DNA from: Aquibaculum arenosum | GTDB lineage: Bacteria; Pseudomonadota; Alphaproteobacteria; Kiloniellales; DSM-21159 | Length of the DNA: 64,000 bases | Direction of reading: 5' to 3' | NCBI RefSeq assembly: GCF_029222965.1 | Contig: NZ_JARHUD010000001.1 | Coordinates: 558,001-622,000 of the forward strand | Part shown: positions 16,314-24,487 of the stretch, one piece after another | Layout: the number at the start of each line of letters is the position of its first letter | Numbering within the stretch: the first letter of the stretch is position 1 | The notes under the pieces: model-generated | What the model saw: the letters and a program-made list of their open reading frames with translations, nothing else | The model's database searches: none | What the model was told of the DNA's origin: nothing | Made by a program: the position numbers and the translations under genes

Positions 16314-16330
16314 CAGAAAATGCCCAGCCT

Positions 16331-17254
16331 TCAGGCGCAGAACTGCTGAATGGCTTCGGCGTACTCCTGCTTGAGGCGCGCGCAGAGTTCGGCCACCGCG
16401 GGGACATCTTCGATCGTGGCAGCTCCCTGGCCGGCCGACCAGACATCGCGCCAGGCCTTGGAGTGATCCAATGACAGCTTCTTGTCCGCCTTGAGGTCTT
16501 CCGGGTTCATTCCCGCCGCCTCCAGCGAGGCGCGCAGGAAGTTGGCAGGGATGCCGCTGACTGCCGGCGTGTAGACGATGTCCTTGGTCCCGGCCTCCAA
16601 GATCATCTGCTTGTAGGCCTCATCGGCGCGGCTCTCACGAGTGGCGATGAAGCGGGTGCCGAGATAGGACAGATCGGCACCCAGCATCCGGGAGGCGGCG
16701 ATCTGACCCCCGTTGTTGATGGCTCCGGAGAGCACGATGGTCCCGCCGAAAAATCGTCGGATTTCCGGCAGGAAGGCGAAGGGGCTCAAGGTTCCGGCGT
16801 GGCCACCGGCGCCGGCGCAGACCGCGATGAGGCCGTCCACGCCGGCCTCGGCCGCCTTTTCTGCATGGCGACGGTTGATCACGTCGTGGAACACCAGTCC
16901 GCCGTAGCTCTGCACTGCCTGTACCACTTCCGGGACCGCACCCAGCGAGGTGATCACCAGCGGCACCTTGCGTTCGACCGTGACCTCGAGGTCGGCGTCG
17001 AGGCGCTTGTTGCTGCGGTGGACGATGAGATTGACCCCATAGGGGGCCGCCTGCGGTGCCTCGGCCAGCCGTCCCTCGATCTCGTCCAGCCAATCGATGT
17101 AGCCCTCGGTGCTGCGCTGATTGAGGCTGGGAAAGGTGCCGATCAGCCCGGCGCGGCAGGTCTCCACCACAAGGTCCGGACCGGAAACCAGGAACATCGG
17201 CGCGGCGATGGCGGGCAGGGCGAGGCGGCCGTCAAAAGCGGTGGGCAGAGGCAA
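16331..17254 (-). CDS. Nitronate monooxygenase-family FMN oxidoreductase
   Basis: About 307 residues. The conserved start of the family (LPAIAAPMFLVSGPDLV) begins some 13 residues after a TTG at 17254 that has GGAG 7 bp upstream. A GTG at 17329, overlapping the stop of the upstream acyl-CoA synthetase, is the alternative and would add 25 unconserved residues. FMN-binding features include ICAGAGGHAG-like (AVCAGAGGHAG) and ALSGAINNGGQIAASRMLGADLSYLGTRF-type segments. Enzymes of this family oxidise nitronates or act as quinone/enoyl reductases. It is coupled to the acyl-CoA synthetase gene, suggesting a role in acid catabolism. Confidence 0.85.
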   Translation of the reverse strand: MPLPTAFDGRLALPAIAAPMFLVSGPDLVVETCRAGLIGTFPSLNQRSTEGYIDWLDEIEGRLAEAPQAAPYGVNLIVHRSNKRLDADLEVTVERKVPLVITSLGAVPEVVQAVQSYGGLVFHDVINRRHAEKAAEAGVDGLIAVCAGAGGHAGTLSPFAFLPEIRRFFGGTIVLSGAINNGGQIAASRMLGADLSYLGTRFIATRESRADEAYKQMILEAGTKDIVYTPAVSGIPANFLRASLEAAGMNPEDLKADKKLSLDHSKAWRDVWSAGQGAATIEDVPAVAELCARLKQEYAEAIQQFCA

Positions 17255-17321
17255 GGGGAGGCTCCGAATTGGTGAAGGTGTGGCAAAGGGATAGCCCGCG
17301 CTCCCACGCGCGGGCAAGGCT

Positions 17322-18938
17322 TCACCCACGTGCCCGCAACTCCCGGCGCATGATCTTGCCGGTGGCGGTCATGGGCAGGCTGTCCACGAAAGCAACCTCG
17401 CGCGGGTACTCATGTGCCGCCAGCCGTTGCTTCACGAAGTCCTTGATCTCCTGCGCCAGGGCGGAGTCGGCTCGGTGGCCCGCGGCCGGCACGATGAAGG
17501 CCTTGACCCGCTCCGTGCGCAGAGTGTCCGGCACGCCGACCACCGCGGCGAGCGACACCGCCGGGTGCTTGAGCAGGCAGTCCTCCACCTCGCCCGGGCC
17601 GATGCGATAGCCGGCCGAGGTGATCACGTCATCATCGCGGCCGACGAAGTGGAAGTAGCCCTCCACGTCCGCATAGCCCTGGTCGCCGGTCAGCATCCAG
17701 TCGCCGAGGAACTTCTCCGCCGTGGCGTCGGGCCTGTTCCAGTAGCCAAGGAACATCACCGGGTCGGGGCGGTGCACGGCAATGGTGCCAACGTCGCCAG
17801 CCGGGAGTTCCTCGCCTTCGTCACTCACCACGGCCACCCGATGACCGAAGACCGGGCGGCCCATGGAGCCGGGTTTGAGCGGCAAGATGGCGGAGCAGTT
17901 GGAAACAATCAGGTTGCACTCGGTCTGGCCATAGAACTCATTGGCATTGATGCCGAAGGTGGCCTGCGTCCAGTCGAGCAGTTCCGTGCCCAGGGTTTCG
18001 CCGCCGCTGCCCATAGAACGGAGCCGGTAGTCCCAACGGTCCTGCGGCCGCGAAACGCCGCGCATCATCTTGAGGGCCGTCGGCGGCATGAAGACATTGC
18101 GGATCTCCTGCTCGGCCAGGAGCGCAAAGGCCTCCTCCGGATCGAAACGCGCCATGCGATGGGCCACGACCGGCACGCCATGGTGCAGGCTCGGCAGCAG
18201 CACGTCGAAGAGCCCCCCGATCCAGGCCCAGTCGGCGGGTGTCCAGAAGCGGTCGCCGGGGTGCGGGAAGAGTTCCTGCGGCATCTCCACGCCCGGCAGA
18301 TGGCCGAGCAGAACCCGGTGTGCGTGCAGCGCGCCCTTGGGCGGGCCAGTGGTGCCGCTGGTGTAGATGATGATGGCGGGATCGTTGGCTGCGGTGGCCC
18401 GCGGCGTAAAGCTGTCGGACGCTGAGGCCAGGGCGCCGTGCAGGTCGAGGGCGCCGCCCTCGCCGGGGCCGTCGGTGCAAAGCAGCAATCGCAGTTCCGG
18501 CAGGTCCGCGCGCAGGGCTGCGACCTTCTCCAGCCCCGCCGCGTTCGTCACCAGGGCCCAGGCGCCGCTGTCGGCCAAGCGATAGCGCAGTGCCTCCTCC
18601 CCGAAGAGCGTGAAGAGCGGGACCGAGATGGCGCCCAGCTTGAAGGTGGCGATGTGGGCGATCGCGGTTTCCGGCGTCTGCGGCAGGAGCACCGCCACGC
18701 GATCGCCAGACGTCACCCCTCGTGCCTGCAGCAGGTTGGCCAAGCGGTTCGACAGGCGTTTGAGGAGGTCGAAGCTGTAGCGGTCGGTCCTGCCGTCGGC
18801 GTGGCGGTGCAGCAATGCGAGGCGCCCACTACCGTCGGCCCAGCGATCGCAGACATCGACGCCTATGTTGTAGTGCTGCGGCACATTCCAGGAGAAGCGA
18901 GCGGCGATCTGGGCGTAGCTATCGCCTCTGGGCAGCAT
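17322..18938 (-). CDS. Acyl-CoA synthetase (AMP-forming, acetate/medium-chain type)
   Basis: 538 residues. The ATP/AMP motif YTSGTTGPPKG (192-202), the aromatic motif NEFYGQTECN, the hinge GDQGYADVEGYFHFVGRDDDVI and the catalytic lysine K528 (TATGKIMRREL) are intact. It activates a carboxylic acid to the acyl-adenylate and then the CoA thioester. The N-terminal part resembles AcsM/benzoate- and medium-chain ligases rather than classical Acs, which is about 100 residues longer. It is the first gene of a pair with the nitronate monooxygenase-family gene, whose possible start overlaps its stop. Confidence 0.88.
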   Translation of the reverse strand: MLPRGDSYAQIAARFSWNVPQHYNIGVDVCDRWADGSGRLALLHRHADGRTDRYSFDLLKRLSNRLANLLQARGVTSGDRVAVLLPQTPETAIAHIATFKLGAISVPLFTLFGEEALRYRLADSGAWALVTNAAGLEKVAALRADLPELRLLLCTDGPGEGGALDLHGALASASDSFTPRATAANDPAIIIYTSGTTGPPKGALHAHRVLLGHLPGVEMPQELFPHPGDRFWTPADWAWIGGLFDVLLPSLHHGVPVVAHRMARFDPEEAFALLAEQEIRNVFMPPTALKMMRGVSRPQDRWDYRLRSMGSGGETLGTELLDWTQATFGINANEFYGQTECNLIVSNCSAILPLKPGSMGRPVFGHRVAVVSDEGEELPAGDVGTIAVHRPDPVMFLGYWNRPDATAEKFLGDWMLTGDQGYADVEGYFHFVGRDDDVITSAGYRIGPGEVEDCLLKHPAVSLAAVVGVPDTLRTERVKAFIVPAAGHRADSALAQEIKDFVKQRLAAHEYPREVAFVDSLPMTATGKIMRRELRARG

Positions 18939-19018
18939 GGCGCCTCATTCCAGCCTTGCCGGTTTCATGACGCCTGCACGGTAGCGCTTCTACGCAGGTT
19001 TGGCAGCAAGCCCTTGCG

Positions 19019-20026
19019 TCAGTCGTTGTATTCCTCGGGGATACGCTCGGGCGGCAGGTCGATGCCCTGCTCCAGGAGATAGCGCACCGCACCCGCGTGG
19101 AAGGGCAGGACGCTGTTGCCGCTCCAGTTCTCGATGCGCGACTGCGCGGCCGAAGCGTGAATCGCGCGCATGCGCTCGTTGTCTTCCAGGACCAATTTGG
19201 TGATCTCGTATGCCAGGCTGTCGGGTAGGTCCTTGTCAGCGACGAGAAAGCTCCACATCGAGACCGTGGGCAGATCCTGTTCGAGCGCCTCGTAAGTGCC
19301 GGCGGTCAGCGTGTAGGGAGCGAGCGACGGGTTGTCGTTCAAAAGCTGCTCTCGCTGCTCAGCATCGAAAGCGAAGAATGTTACCGGCTGCTCGGCCTCG
19401 AACTGCGCAAATGCGGCGATGGGAGCCCCGATGGCCAACGCAATGGCGTCGATGCTGCCAGCCTCCAGCTCCTGGGCCAGGTCGTCGACCACGCCAAAGC
19501 GTGACTCGACATCGAGTTCCAGCTGCTGGAAATAGCGAGGGAAGTAGGTCCCCGGCGTACCCTCTTCCGGGCCCACACCAACGCGCCGACCGTCAAGCTG
19601 ACTCGCTGTCGAGAGCCCCGTGCTTTCCAGCGCCATGATGTGGAAAGGCGACTCGTACATGGGGAAGAGCGCGCGCAGATCATGCATCTTAGAGCCGGGC
19701 GCCAGTTCGTTCTCACCCTGCCAAGCGTCGTGGGCGGGACCCATCGTGACCATGGCTAGCGCGATGTCGCCGGACTGCAGCAGTGCCAGGTTCTCCACCG
19801 GTCCAGCGGTTGCCTGGGCAGTGGCGGGCACGTTCAACTGATCCTGGATGAGTCCCGCCAGACCTGTGCCATAGACGAGATAGGTCCCACCCTGGCTGGC
19901 CGTGCCTATGCTGATCGAGTCTGGCCAGTCGCTCGACGTCTGCTCTGCCGTTGCCATGCCTGGAAGCAGAAAGAGCGCTGCTATCGCTGGCGCTGCCATC
20001 CACTGCTTGAGTGCCTTCGCATTCAT
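19019..20026 (-). CDS. TAXI-family TRAP transporter solute-binding protein
   Basis: 335 residues from ATG 20026 with GGAGGGG upstream; an upstream extension of 85 residues lacks signal character. The signal peptide (MNAKALKQWMAAPAIAALFLLPGMATA) is followed by the TAXI hallmark SISIGTASQGGTYLVYGTGLAGLIQ and the GPVENLALLQSGDIALAMVT segment. It would bind a small acid such as glutamate or a dicarboxylate in the periplasm. No TRAP membrane subunit is next to it, so the cognate permease must be elsewhere, or the protein acts as a sensor or scavenger. Confidence 0.88.
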   Translation of the reverse strand: MNAKALKQWMAAPAIAALFLLPGMATAEQTSSDWPDSISIGTASQGGTYLVYGTGLAGLIQDQLNVPATAQATAGPVENLALLQSGDIALAMVTMGPAHDAWQGENELAPGSKMHDLRALFPMYESPFHIMALESTGLSTASQLDGRRVGVGPEEGTPGTYFPRYFQQLELDVESRFGVVDDLAQELEAGSIDAIALAIGAPIAAFAQFEAEQPVTFFAFDAEQREQLLNDNPSLAPYTLTAGTYEALEQDLPTVSMWSFLVADKDLPDSLAYEITKLVLEDNERMRAIHASAAQSRIENWSGNSVLPFHAGAVRYLLEQGIDLPPERIPEEYND

Positions 20027-20127
20027 TGGCCCCTCCCTCCTTGCTTTGGGGGCTCGTCTAGCAATGTTTGCGGGAGGTGTCACCCAGGTAATCGCAAAAG
20101 TGCAGGCGCGGGCAGAGCTGACGGCTC

Positions 20128-20925
20128 TTAACCCACCAAGTCGCTGTAGTAGTCCGCAGAGAGGCCGGCCTTGCTGCGGCCGGGTTCGTTGAAGGGCGGC
20201 TTCAGCGGGCCGCGAAAGCGCTCCCGAACCAGTCGCTGCCAGGTGCTTACCGGCTCGAGCTGGCGCTTGGCGCACAGCCACTGGAACCAGCGCCGGCCGA
20301 TGGCGACATGGCCGATTTCCTCATCGTATATGACCTGCAGCACGGAAGCGGACTCCTCATCGCCTGCATCCTGCAGCTTCTTGATCATCGCCGGCGTGAC
20401 GTCGAGCCCACGGGCCTCCAGGACCATCGGCACCACTGCGAGCCGGGCGAGGAGGTCGTCCGCAGTCGCCTCGGCGGCCTGCCAGAGGCCATCGTGGGCG
20501 GGCAAGTCACCGTAGCGGCCCCCCAACGCCGCCAATCGGTCCGACAGGAGGGAGAAGTGCTTGGCTTCCTCATCAGCGACGCGCACCCAGTCATCGTAGA
20601 AGTCTCGCGGCAGCTCCTCGTGCGTGAAGCGCGCAATGATGTCCCAGGCGAGGTCGATGGCGTTAAGCTCGATGTGAGCCAGGGCGTGCAGCAGGGCGAA
20701 GCGGCCGGCCGTGCCCGGGCCGATCTTGCGCTTCTTCACGCGGTTCGGCGGCAGGAGTTCCGGGCTTTCGGGGCGCGCCGGCCTGTCCGGCGGCTGTCCT
20801 TCGCCAATCGCCGTGATCCTCAACCCTCGCCAGTCGGAGGCCGCTGCCCGGCTGCGGCGCGCCTTGCGCTCGGGGTCCGGGACGTCCAGGACCGCCAGGG
20901 CCGCACCGGCCAAGGAGAACTGCAT
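20128..20925 (-). CDS. DUF455 ferritin-like protein
   Basis: 265 residues. Core helices carry E/H pairs of a ferritin-like diiron site: ALAHIELNAIDLAWD, VRVADEEAKHFSLL and IYDEEIGHVAIGRRWF. These match the DUF455 (PF04305) family. The biochemical role is unknown; related ferritin-like enzymes are oxygenases such as tRNA hydroxylases. The ATG shares its A with the stop of bcp (TGATG), so translation is coupled to the peroxiredoxin, which fits an oxidative-stress or iron/oxygen context. Confidence 0.85.
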   Translation of the reverse strand: MQFSLAGAALAVLDVPDPERKARRSRAAASDWRGLRITAIGEGQPPDRPARPESPELLPPNRVKKRKIGPGTAGRFALLHALAHIELNAIDLAWDIIARFTHEELPRDFYDDWVRVADEEAKHFSLLSDRLAALGGRYGDLPAHDGLWQAAEATADDLLARLAVVPMVLEARGLDVTPAMIKKLQDAGDEESASVLQVIYDEEIGHVAIGRRWFQWLCAKRQLEPVSTWQRLVRERFRGPLKPPFNEPGRSKAGLSADYYSDLVG

Positions 20926-21389
20926 CAGAGCTCCTGGACGGCCTTCAGCACGGCATCAACATGGCCCGGCACCTTCACCTTGCGCCAGACCTGACGGACC
21001 ACGCCCTGTTCGTCGATCAGGAAGGTGGCACGCTCGATGCCCATGTACTTGCGCCCGTACATGGATTTCTCGACCCAGGTGCCATAGGCCGCGCACACCT
21101 CACCCTCCTCGTCGGACAGGAGGGTGAAGGGCAGTTCGTACTTCTCTTTGAATTTGTCGTGCTTTTTCACGCTGTCCTTGGAGAGGCCGAGAATGACCGC
21201 ATCGACCTTGCTGAAATCGGGCAGAGCGTCGCGAAATCCGCAGGCCTCAGCGGTACAGCCCGATGTATCGTCCTTCGGATAGAAGTAGAGGACGACCTTC
21301 TTTCCCCGCAGCTCGCTCAGCGACAGCGTCTTGCCGCCGTCGGTGGGAAGGGTGAAGTCGGGAGCGGTTTGTCCGGGCTCGACCGTCAT
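20925..21389 (-). CDS. bcp: Thioredoxin-dependent peroxiredoxin, BCP type
   Basis: 154 residues from ATG 21389; an ATG at 21407 overlapping the glnE stop adds six residues. The peroxidatic Cys45 lies in DDTSGCTAEACGF with Cys50 five positions later, the spacing of two-cysteine BCP enzymes. Pro-Thr-type positioning is replaced by DTSGC, normal for the family. It reduces hydrogen and organic peroxides in the cytoplasm with thioredoxin. It lies 14 bp after glnE and overlaps DUF455, a probable three-gene operon; glnE-bcp adjacency is common in Alphaproteobacteria. Confidence 0.95.
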   Translation of the reverse strand: MTVEPGQTAPDFTLPTDGGKTLSLSELRGKKVVLYFYPKDDTSGCTAEACGFRDALPDFSKVDAVILGLSKDSVKKHDKFKEKYELPFTLLSDEEGEVCAAYGTWVEKSMYGRKYMGIERATFLIDEQGVVRQVWRKVKVPGHVDAVLKAVQEL

Positions 21390-21403
21390 GGGCGTGTCTC
21401 TCC

Positions 21404-24379
21404 TCATTCGTTCTGGCTGGCGGCCGCGCGCAAGGTGGCAGCCGGCTCGCCGATGAGCTCGTCGTAGGCCTGCGCTACGGCTTCAGTTTGTGCTTGCAGA
21501 GTGCGTTCCAGGGTCTCGAAGTCAAGCACGCCTGCTGTCCGAGCAAGTGCGGCGCGCAGACCCGACGGCGTGTTCTCTGGCTCGAACGTCTCGCCCACGG
21601 TCAGGCGCAGGTAATTCTGCACCCGGCGCAGGAGTTTGATTGCCTCTTGCAATTGCTCGGCAGTCTCCTGATCCAAGGCACGGACGCGGGCCAGGGCGTC
21701 GAAGGCGGCTTCGCTCGTTCCGCACAGCACCTCGGGATGAGCGGCGGCATGGCGCAGCTGCAGGTACTGGGCGATGAAGTCCAAATCGTAGAGGCCGCCG
21801 CGCTTGTACTTGATGTCCCATGGCGAGCGGCCAGGATGCTGCTTGGCAATCCGCTGGCGCATGTTGTCCACGTCGAGCAACAGTCGTTCTGGGTCTCGCG
21901 TGCGGGTCAGGATCGCGGTGAGCGTCGAACGAATCCGGTTGGCGAAGTCCGGCACGGCGGCGGCGACGCGAAAGCGGGTGAGTGCCATCAGCTCCCAGGT
22001 CCAGGCATCCTGTTCCAGGTAGCGTTGATAGCCCGGAAGGGAGAGCGCGATGGGACCTGAGGCACCCGAGGGCCGCAGGCGGGGATCCACCTCGTAAAGC
22101 AACCCCTCGCCGGTCGGCGCCGAGAGCGCTGCGATCAGGCGCTGGGCGAGACGGCCATAGTAAACGCTGGCGGACAGCGGTTTGCGTCCGTCGGATTCCT
22201 GGGCAGGATCGTCACAATCGTAGACGAAGACCAGGTCCAGGTCCGAGGAGAGGGTCATCTCCCGTGCACCCAGCCGTCCCAGAGCGATCACGGCTAGTCC
22301 CGCGCCTGGCACCCTGCCGTGGGACGCCGCCATCTCTTCCTCGACCGCGGCCAGAAGGGCGGCGATGGCAACATCGGCCAGATCGGAGAGCCCGCGCGCG
22401 GCAATGGCCGGATCGATCTTGCCCAGCAGAATCTGCACACCGACCTGGAAGCGATGGTCGGCCGACCAGCGCCGGGCTTCGTCGAGTTGATCCTGGAAGT
22501 CGCGGCAATGGCGGAAGGCTTCCTCCAGTTCGTCCCGGAGCGTTTGGGCGTCCGGCAAGGGTGCATAGAACTCCGTGTCGATCACCGCTTCCAGCAGCGC
22601 CGGCCGGCGGCCAAGACGTTCGGCAAGCGCCGGCGCATGGCCGAGAACTTCCGCCAATATCTCCAGCAACGGGGGGTTTTGGTACAGCAGCGAGAAGAGT
22701 TGCACACCGGCCGGTAGACGCGAGAGGAAGGTGTCGAAACGGACCAGGGCGGCATCGGGGTCGCTGCCTTGGCCAAGCGCCTGCAGCAGCGCCGGCATCA
22801 ATTCGGTCAGGATCTGCCGAGCGCGCACCGAGCGGGTGGCGCGGTAGCGCCCGTGGTGCCAGGCGCGCACGAGGTTGAACACGCGTTCGCCGTCCTTGAA
22901 CCCCATTTCCTGAAGGGTGGCCAGTGTGCCGGGTTCGGGCTCTCCGCCGGTGAACACCAGATTGCCGGGCCCGGCCAGCGAAGGGGCTTCCTCGAAGAGT
23001 TCGGCATAGTGCGCTTCCACCGCGCGCAGGTGGCGCAAAAGCACCTCCCGGAATGCCGCTTCATCGGGGAAACCCATGAAGGCCGCTATGCGGCCCACCC
23101 CTTCGGCGGTGGCCGGCAGGCTGTGGGTCTGCTTGTCGTCCACCATCTGGAGGCGATGCTCCAGGGTACGCAGGAAAAGGTAAGCCGCGTGCATGTCGGC
23201 GGCTGCCTCCGGTGTCACCCGGCCGGCCTCGGTCAGGGCTTGCAGGGCGTCCAGCGTGCGCGGAGTCCGAAGCTCCGGGTCGCGTCCGCCGTAGATGAGC
23301 TGTTGCGTCTGGACGAAGAACTCGATTTCACGAATCCCGCCGCGGCCCAGCTTGATGTTATGGCCCTCCACCGCAACATCGGCGCCGCCCTTGTGTGCGT
23401 GGATCTGGCGCTTGATGGAATGGATGTCCTGGATCGCCCAGAAATCGAGATGCTTACGCCAGATGAAAGGTGTGAGCTCGCGCAGGAAGGATGTCCCCAG
23501 ATCCTCGTCACCTGCTGCTGCTCGGGCCTTGATCATGGCCGCCCGCTCCCAGTTCTGGCCCTGGGATTCGTAGTAGGTGAGGGCACCGTTCACCGACAGG
23601 CAGAGCGGTGTGGCACCCGGATCGGGACGCAGGCGCAGGTCCGTGCGGAAGACGTATCCATCGGCCGTCCGCTCATCCATCAGGCGGGACAGTTCCCGCG
23701 CCATTCGGACCATACCTTCCTGCACACCGCGCGCACGGCGGTAGTCGATGCGGTCCGGGTCGAACAGCAGGATCAGGTCAATATCGGAGGAATAGTTGAG
23801 TTCCCTGGCACCGTATTTTCCCATCGCCAGAACGCTGAAGCCACAGCGGTCCAGTGGGCGCTCCGGGTCGGCCAGAATAAGCTCCTCGCGTTCGTGCGCG
23901 TCGAGCAGCAGATGGGCGAGTGCCGTGTCCAGTGCTGCATCCGCAAAGTCTGACAGGGCCTGCGTCACCTGCAGCAGTGGCCAGGCGTCGGTCATGTCAG
24001 CGATGGCCGTCACAAGGGCAACGCGTCGCTTGGCTCGCCTCAAACCGCTCTCGACCTCTGCCCGGCTTTTCCGCGCCAGTTTCGGGTCCCTGCTGTCCGC
24101 CAGCGTCTGCTCCAGGCAAGCCTCTGGACCCAGCCGGCCCAGGTCGACAAGGAAAGTGGGATCAGACAAAAGACATTGGCCAAGGAACGGTGAGTGACCG
24201 AAGATGCACCGCAACAGCGCTTTGCCGGTATCGCTTTCGGCCAAGGCCGCCGGTGCGGCGCGCACCGCAGGGTCGAGGCGTTCAAGCCTTTCATGCCAGT
24301 GTGTCAGGCCAATGTCCGCACGTTCGCTGTTCACCGGCAGGGGAAGCCTGTCGGGCGGTGGCAGTTGGTCGGAATCCAT
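21404..24379 (-). CDS. glnE: Bifunctional glutamine synthetase adenylyltransferase/deadenylase
   Basis: 991 residues from ATG 24379; a longer frame to 24487 would overlap the divergent AsmA-like start. Two nucleotidyltransferase domains are visible: the N-terminal adenylyl-removing domain with YSSDIDLILLFD and the C-terminal adenylylating domain with LSSDLDLVFVYD. Each is followed by its helical GlnE domain (NIKLGRGGIREIEFFVQ and YKRGGLYDLDFIAQYL). It switches glutamine synthetase off or on in response to PII state, which is set by GlnD (also in this window). It is the first gene of the glnE-bcp-DUF455 operon. Confidence 0.97.
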   Translation of the reverse strand: MDSDQLPPPDRLPLPVNSERADIGLTHWHERLERLDPAVRAAPAALAESDTGKALLRCIFGHSPFLGQCLLSDPTFLVDLGRLGPEACLEQTLADSRDPKLARKSRAEVESGLRRAKRRVALVTAIADMTDAWPLLQVTQALSDFADAALDTALAHLLLDAHEREELILADPERPLDRCGFSVLAMGKYGARELNYSSDIDLILLFDPDRIDYRRARGVQEGMVRMARELSRLMDERTADGYVFRTDLRLRPDPGATPLCLSVNGALTYYESQGQNWERAAMIKARAAAGDEDLGTSFLRELTPFIWRKHLDFWAIQDIHSIKRQIHAHKGGADVAVEGHNIKLGRGGIREIEFFVQTQQLIYGGRDPELRTPRTLDALQALTEAGRVTPEAAADMHAAYLFLRTLEHRLQMVDDKQTHSLPATAEGVGRIAAFMGFPDEAAFREVLLRHLRAVEAHYAELFEEAPSLAGPGNLVFTGGEPEPGTLATLQEMGFKDGERVFNLVRAWHHGRYRATRSVRARQILTELMPALLQALGQGSDPDAALVRFDTFLSRLPAGVQLFSLLYQNPPLLEILAEVLGHAPALAERLGRRPALLEAVIDTEFYAPLPDAQTLRDELEEAFRHCRDFQDQLDEARRWSADHRFQVGVQILLGKIDPAIAARGLSDLADVAIAALLAAVEEEMAASHGRVPGAGLAVIALGRLGAREMTLSSDLDLVFVYDCDDPAQESDGRKPLSASVYYGRLAQRLIAALSAPTGEGLLYEVDPRLRPSGASGPIALSLPGYQRYLEQDAWTWELMALTRFRVAAAVPDFANRIRSTLTAILTRTRDPERLLLDVDNMRQRIAKQHPGRSPWDIKYKRGGLYDLDFIAQYLQLRHAAAHPEVLCGTSEAAFDALARVRALDQETAEQLQEAIKLLRRVQNYLRLTVGETFEPENTPSGLRAALARTAGVLDFETLERTLQAQTEAVAQAYDELIGEPAATLRAAASQNE

Positions 24380-24487
24380 GGGGCGGTGCCTGTACGTGAG
24401 AAAAATGAAGCCTGCGCGAGCCAGCCTTGAATGGTCAAGCCGGTGCGGAAGCTGTGCCCGGACAGCGATCCGGATTAGGATCGCCAC

